DNA of 64,000 nucleotides from Solimonas flava DSM 18980 (GTDB taxonomy: Bacteria; Pseudomonadota; Gammaproteobacteria; Nevskiales; Nevskiaceae): positions 310,001-374,000 of the forward strand of contig NZ_AUFV01000003.1 in assembly GCF_000426685.1 (NCBI RefSeq), written 5' to 3'. Shown here piece by piece: positions 60,529 to 64,000 of the stretch. Under the pieces are notes generated by a model. It did not search any database. It saw only the letters and a program-made list of their open reading frames with translations, and was not told the DNA's origin. Both the position numbers and the translations under genes were made by a program. Every line of letters begins with the position of its first letter. Positions within the stretch are counted from its first letter, which is position 1.

Positions 60529-63500
60529 ATGACCATCGCGGCGGCCACTCTCGATGCCGTACGGGCGACGCTGGACGCCGCCCGCGACGAACTGCTGGCG
60601 CGCGATCACGCCGGCTTCGTGCGCCTGCTCGAACGCGCGCGGCGCGGCGCGAAGGTCGATCTGGCGCGGCTCGATCGCGATGTGGCGCAGGCCAAGCTGC
60701 GCTATGAGAACCGCCAGCGCGCGCGGCCGGTCTCGATCCGCTATCCGGACGAGCTGCCGGTGGTGCAGGCCAAGGACGAGCTGTGCGAGGCGATTCGCAA
60801 CCATCAGGTCGTCGTCGTCTGCGGCGAGACCGGTTCGGGCAAGACCACGCAGCTGCCGAAGCTGTGCCTGGAGCTGGGCCGCGGCGCGCGCGGCCTGATC
60901 GGTCATACACAGCCGCGGCGTCTGGCCGCGCGCAGCGTCGCCAATCGCATCGCCAGCGAGCTCGACACGCGGCTCGGCGAGCTGGTCGGCTACGAGACGC
61001 GCTTCGATCGCCGCGTCTCCGAGCGCTCGCTGGTCAAGCTGATGACCGACGGCATCCTGCTCGCCGAGCTGGGCCGCGACCATCTGCTCACCGCCTACGA
61101 CACCATCATCATCGACGAGGCCCACGAGCGCAGCCTCAACATCGACTTTCTGCTCGGCTGGCTCAAGCGCATCCTGCCGCAGCGGCCGGACCTGAAAGTG
61201 ATCGTCACCTCGGCGACGCTCGATCCGGAAAAGCTGTCGCGGCACTTCAACGACGCGCCGATGCTGTTCGTCTCGGGCCGTACCTATCCGGTCGAGATGC
61301 GCTACCGGCCGCCGGCCGACGACGGCGATCAGGAAGGCGCGATCGCCGCGGCGATCGACGATCTCTGGCGCGGCCGGCCGAACGGCGACGTGCTGGTGTT
61401 CCTGCCCGGCGAGCGCGAGATCAGCGACGCCGCGCGCGTGCTGAGCGGTCGCTTCCAGCGCGCCGAAGTGCTGCCGCTGTATTCGCGGCTGGCCGCGAAC
61501 GCGCAGGATGCGGTGTTCTCGCCGGGCAAGCAGCCGCGCATCGTGCTGGCGACCAACGTCGCCGAAACCTCGGTGACGGTGCCCGGCATCCGCTATGTCG
61601 TCGACACCGGCACCGCGCGCATCAACCGCTTCGCGCCGCGCACCGGCGTGCAGCAGCTGCAGATCGAGCCGGTCTCGCAGGCCGCCGCCAATCAGCGCGC
61701 CGGCCGCTGCGGCCGCCTCGGCCCCGGCATCTGCGTGCGCCTCTACGGCGAGGACGATTTCGCGGCGCGGCCGGCGTTCACCGATCCGGAAATCCGCCGC
61801 GCCAATCTGGCCGGCGTGATTCTCAGCATGACGGCACTGGGCCTCGGCGATGTCGAGGCGTTTCCGTGGGTCGATGCGCCGGACAGCCGCCACGTCGCCG
61901 ACGCCTACCGCGTGCTGCAGACGCTCGGCGCGCTCGATGAGGCGCGCCAGCTGACGCCGCTCGGCCGCGAGCTGGCGCGCCTGCCGCTCGATCCGCGCGT
62001 CGCGCGCATCGCGCTCGCCGGCCGCGGCAGCAGTGCGCGCGAGGCGATCCTCGTGCTGGCGGCGGCGATGTCGGTGCAGGACCCGCACGAAGTGCCGGCC
62101 GAGGCGCAGGACGCGGCGCGGCAGAAGCACGCCGGCTGGCGCCATCCGCGCTCGGATTTCCTCACGCTGCTCAAGCTCTGGCAGCAGTGGCGCGACTGGA
62201 GCGACAGCCACTCGAACCGCCAGCTGCGCCGCATCTGCCGCGAGCATTACGTCTCCTTCCTGCGCATGGAGGAATGGGAGGCGGTGCATCGCCAGATCCG
62301 CGATCTGGCCAGCGACGAAAGCGGCCGGCCGGCATCGGACGCGCGCTGGACCAACGAAGCGCTCGACGAGCTGTACGTGCCGGTCCATGAAGCGCTGCTG
62401 GCCGGTTTGATCGATCACATCGGCCACAAGCTGCCGGAGAAGAACGAGTACCAGGGCCCGCGCAACCGCCGCTTCAAGATCCATCCGGGTTCGGCGCTGA
62501 TCAAGAAGCCGCCGCAATGGGTGATGAGCGCGCAGCTCGCGCAGACCACGCAGCTGTACGCGCGCACCAATGCGGCGATCGAGCCGGACTGGCTGGAGCG
62601 CGTCGCGCCGCATCTGGTCAAGCGCGTGCTGCTGCATCCGCAGTGGAACGCCGAGCGCGGCGAGGTGACGGCGACCGAGCACGTCAGCCTGCTCGGCCTG
62701 CCGCTGCTGACGCGTGCGCGCCACTACGGCTCGACGCATCCGCTCGAAGCGCGCGAGATCTTCATTCGCGAGGCGCTGGTCGGCGGCCATCTGCCGCGCA
62801 AGCCGGCTTTCCTCGACGCCAATCTGCAGCTGATCGAAGCGATCCGCGACAAGGAAGCCAAGATGCGCCGCCCGGACCTGCTGGCCGGCGACGAACAGTT
62901 CTACGCGTTCTATGACGCGCGCGTGCCGCCCGAGGTGTGCACGGCGGCGGCGCTGCGCAGCTGGCTCAAGCGCGAGCCGCAGGCGCAGAAGGCGCTGACG
63001 ATGGCGGAGGCCGACGCGCTGCGGCCGGGCGCCAATGCCGACGTCGAAAGCCTGTTCCCGGATCGCCTGGAACTCGGTGGCGTCACGCTCAAGCTTTCGT
63101 ACTCGCACGAGCCCGGCGAGGAGCACGACGGCGTCACCTTCCACATCCCGCTCGCGCAGGTCCACCAGCTGCCGGCGGAGCGCTTCGAGTGGCTGGTGCC
63201 GGGCCTGCGCGCGGCCAAGCTCGAAGCGCTGATCCGCACGCTGCCGCAGCATCTGCGGCGCCAGGTGATGCCGGCCGCCGAATACGCGCAGGCCCTGAAC
63301 GCGCGTCTGACGCCGGACGACGGCGCGCTGCTGCCGGCCATGTGCACGGCGCTGCAGGCGATGACCGGCGTGCGCCTGGAGCCCTCGGATTTCGCGCCGG
63401 ACCGGCTCGAAGCCTATCTGCGGCCGCGTCTGCAGCTGGAAAACGACAAGGGCGCCGTGCTCGGCGTCGCCGACACGCTCGACGGCCTGCGCGGCCGCTT

Positions 63501-64000
63501 CAGCGGCGACGCCCGCCGCGCGCTGAACCAAGCGGCGAGCCGCGACGACACCCTCAAGCAGTGGGCGCGCGAGAAGCTGGGCGACTGGGATTTCGACGCG
63601 CTGCCGGAATCGGTGCCGCTGCCCGGCGGCGCGCGCGGCTATCCGGCGCTGGCTGCGCACGACGGCCAGGTCGATCTGCGCCTGTTCGAATCGCGCGAGG
63701 CCGCCGCCGCCGCGCATCGCGCCGGCACGCGGCAGCTGCTGCTGCTGCGCATGCCCGAGCGCCTGCGCGATCTGGCCAAGAACGCACGCCTGAAGCTGGC
63801 GCTGCTGGCCGTGCCGTTCCAGCTCGACGTCGACAAGATCGCGCTGCAGCTGGCCGCGCGCGCCGCCGACGCCAGGCTGCTCGACGCGCCGGTGCGTACG
63901 CGCGCCGATTTCCAGGCCGCGCTCGAACGCCGCGCGGCGTTCAGCCTCGACGCGCAGGCGCGGCTCGACAGCCTCGTCAACTGGCTCAACGCGGCGCTGG
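60529..64000 (+). CDS. hrpA: ATP-dependent RNA helicase HrpA (3' end outside window)
   Basis: A DEAH-box helicase, open from ATG 60529 to the window end (1157 codons). Motif I is GETGSGKTTQ, motif II DEAH (IIIDEAHERS), motif III SATL, motif V region TNVAETSVTVPGI and motif VI QRAGRCGRLGPG. The HA2/OB region follows, then the long C-terminal part of HrpA (DUF3418). In E. coli HrpA is about 1300 residues, so roughly 150 codons lie past the end. It helps rescue stalled ribosomes or process mRNA. Confidence 0.93.
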   Translation, partial: MTIAAATLDAVRATLDAARDELLARDHAGFVRLLERARRGAKVDLARLDRDVAQAKLRYENRQRARPVSIRYPDELPVVQAKDELCEAIRNHQVVVVCGETGSGKTTQLPKLCLELGRGARGLIGHTQPRRLAARSVANRIASELDTRLGELVGYETRFDRRVSERSLVKLMTDGILLAELGRDHLLTAYDTIIIDEAHERSLNIDFLLGWLKRILPQRPDLKVIVTSATLDPEKLSRHFNDAPMLFVSGRTYPVEMRYRPPADDGDQEGAIAAAIDDLWRGRPNGDVLVFLPGEREISDAARVLSGRFQRAEVLPLYSRLAANAQDAVFSPGKQPRIVLATNVAETSVTVPGIRYVVDTGTARINRFAPRTGVQQLQIEPVSQAAANQRAGRCGRLGPGICVRLYGEDDFAARPAFTDPEIRRANLAGVILSMTALGLGDVEAFPWVDAPDSRHVADAYRVLQTLGALDEARQLTPLGRELARLPLDPRVARIALAGRGSSAREAILVLAAAMSVQDPHEVPAEAQDAARQKHAGWRHPRSDFLTLLKLWQQWRDWSDSHSNRQLRRICREHYVSFLRMEEWEAVHRQIRDLASDESGRPASDARWTNEALDELYVPVHEALLAGLIDHIGHKLPEKNEYQGPRNRRFKIHPGSALIKKPPQWVMSAQLAQTTQLYARTNAAIEPDWLERVAPHLVKRVLLHPQWNAERGEVTATEHVSLLGLPLLTRARHYGSTHPLEAREIFIREALVGGHLPRKPAFLDANLQLIEAIRDKEAKMRRPDLLAGDEQFYAFYDARVPPEVCTAAALRSWLKREPQAQKALTMAEADALRPGANADVESLFPDRLELGGVTLKLSYSHEPGEEHDGVTFHIPLAQVHQLPAERFEWLVPGLRAAKLEALIRTLPQHLRRQVMPAAEYAQALNARLTPDDGALLPAMCTALQAMTGVRLEPSDFAPDRLEAYLRPRLQLENDKGAVLGVADTLDGLRGRFSGDARRALNQAASRDDTLKQWAREKLGDWDFDALPESVPLPGGARGYPALAAHDGQVDLRLFESREAAAAAHRAGTRQLLLLRMPERLRDLAKNARLKLALLAVPFQLDVDKIALQLAARAADARLLDAPVRTRADFQAALERRAAFSLDAQARLDSLVNWLNAAL

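Noticed and set aside
60508-63717. Minus-strand open frame of 1069 codons
   Set aside because: Shadow of hrpA. The plus-strand frame carries every helicase motif and is simply cut by the window end.
1-64000. CRISPR arrays, tRNA or rRNA genes, prophage or integrative-element ends
   Set aside because: No regular spaced repeats, no tRNA-like cloverleaf and no integrase or att-type direct repeat was seen by reading. A covariance-model scan was not possible, so a single tRNA could be missed.

Overview
This 64-kb window comes from a high-GC proteobacterial chromosome. The gene mix (AlkB-rubredoxin fusion, DUF1302/DUF1329/MMPL cassette, sigma54-controlled multicomponent phenol hydroxylase, EptA-type transferase, HrpA) suggests a hydrocarbon-degrading gammaproteobacterium, possibly of the Solimonas/Nevskia group. 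That placement is inference; no rRNA or tRNA gene is present to test it. The core, about 6-45 kb, is a catabolic island for aromatic compounds. The flanks are ordinary accessory and housekeeping genes.

Layout. 1-5.7 kb: end of an ethanolamine-type permease, an AraC regulator, an AsmA-like DUF748 protein and an OsmC protein. 6-10 kb: a Rieske oxygenase and its reductase (VanA/VanB type) with a sigma54 promoter, divergent from an XylR/DmpR-type activator. 10.4-17.5 kb: a co-directional envelope operon (DUF1302 outer-membrane protein, DUF1329 periplasmic protein, YCF48 beta-propeller, MMPL/RND transporter, tautomerase). 17.4-24.2 kb: a DmpR-like activator and the divergent phenol hydroxylase operon dmpKLMNOP behind a clear -24/-12 promoter. 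24.4-33.5 kb: catechol 2,3-dioxygenase, an SDR, a LysR regulator, and a divergent meta-pathway operon (ferredoxin, GlcG-like protein, dmpC, dmpE, dmpH, dmpI, dmpF, dmpG). 33.6-36.4 kb: a secreted metallo-beta-lactamase-fold protein and an outer-membrane porin. 36.4-37.2 kb: a recombination scar with an aldolase-gene fragment joined to an IS5-type transposase remnant. 37.2-44.6 kb: a TetR repressor and a second meta-cleavage operon (hydrolase, type I extradiol dioxygenase, MhpA-like flavin monooxygenase, hydratase, acetaldehyde dehydrogenase, aldolase). 44.6-60.5 kb: permease plus thioredoxin-like protein, phosphoethanolamine transferase, GST, GFA, YCII and VOC proteins, signal peptidase, alkB-rubredoxin with an AraC regulator, an MFS pump with a LysR regulator, then a lower-GC patch with a lipoprotein, DUF4256, an IS110 relic, an orphan gene and a ParD/ParE pair, then DUF445. 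The window ends inside hrpA.

How the parts fit. Phenol is hydroxylated to catechol by DmpKLMNOP under the DmpR-like activator. Ring cleavage and the 4-oxalocrotonate branch then give pyruvate and acetaldehyde, and acetyl-CoA after the DmpF/DmpG pair. The first cluster has no ring-fission-product hydrolase; the second cluster has one and carries its own hydratase, dehydrogenase and aldolase, so it fits a substituted phenol giving a ketone ring-fission product.

The most interesting signal is a 48-bp operator found three times with identical internal spacing: an ATAC-N7-GTAT dyad (imperfect in one copy), then a second GTAT-rich element exactly 22 bp on. It lies upstream of the envelope operon, upstream of catechol dioxygenase, and in the lysR/ferredoxin divergent gap. 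It matches the BenM/CatM type of LysR site. It ties the uncharacterised envelope operon to aromatic catabolism.
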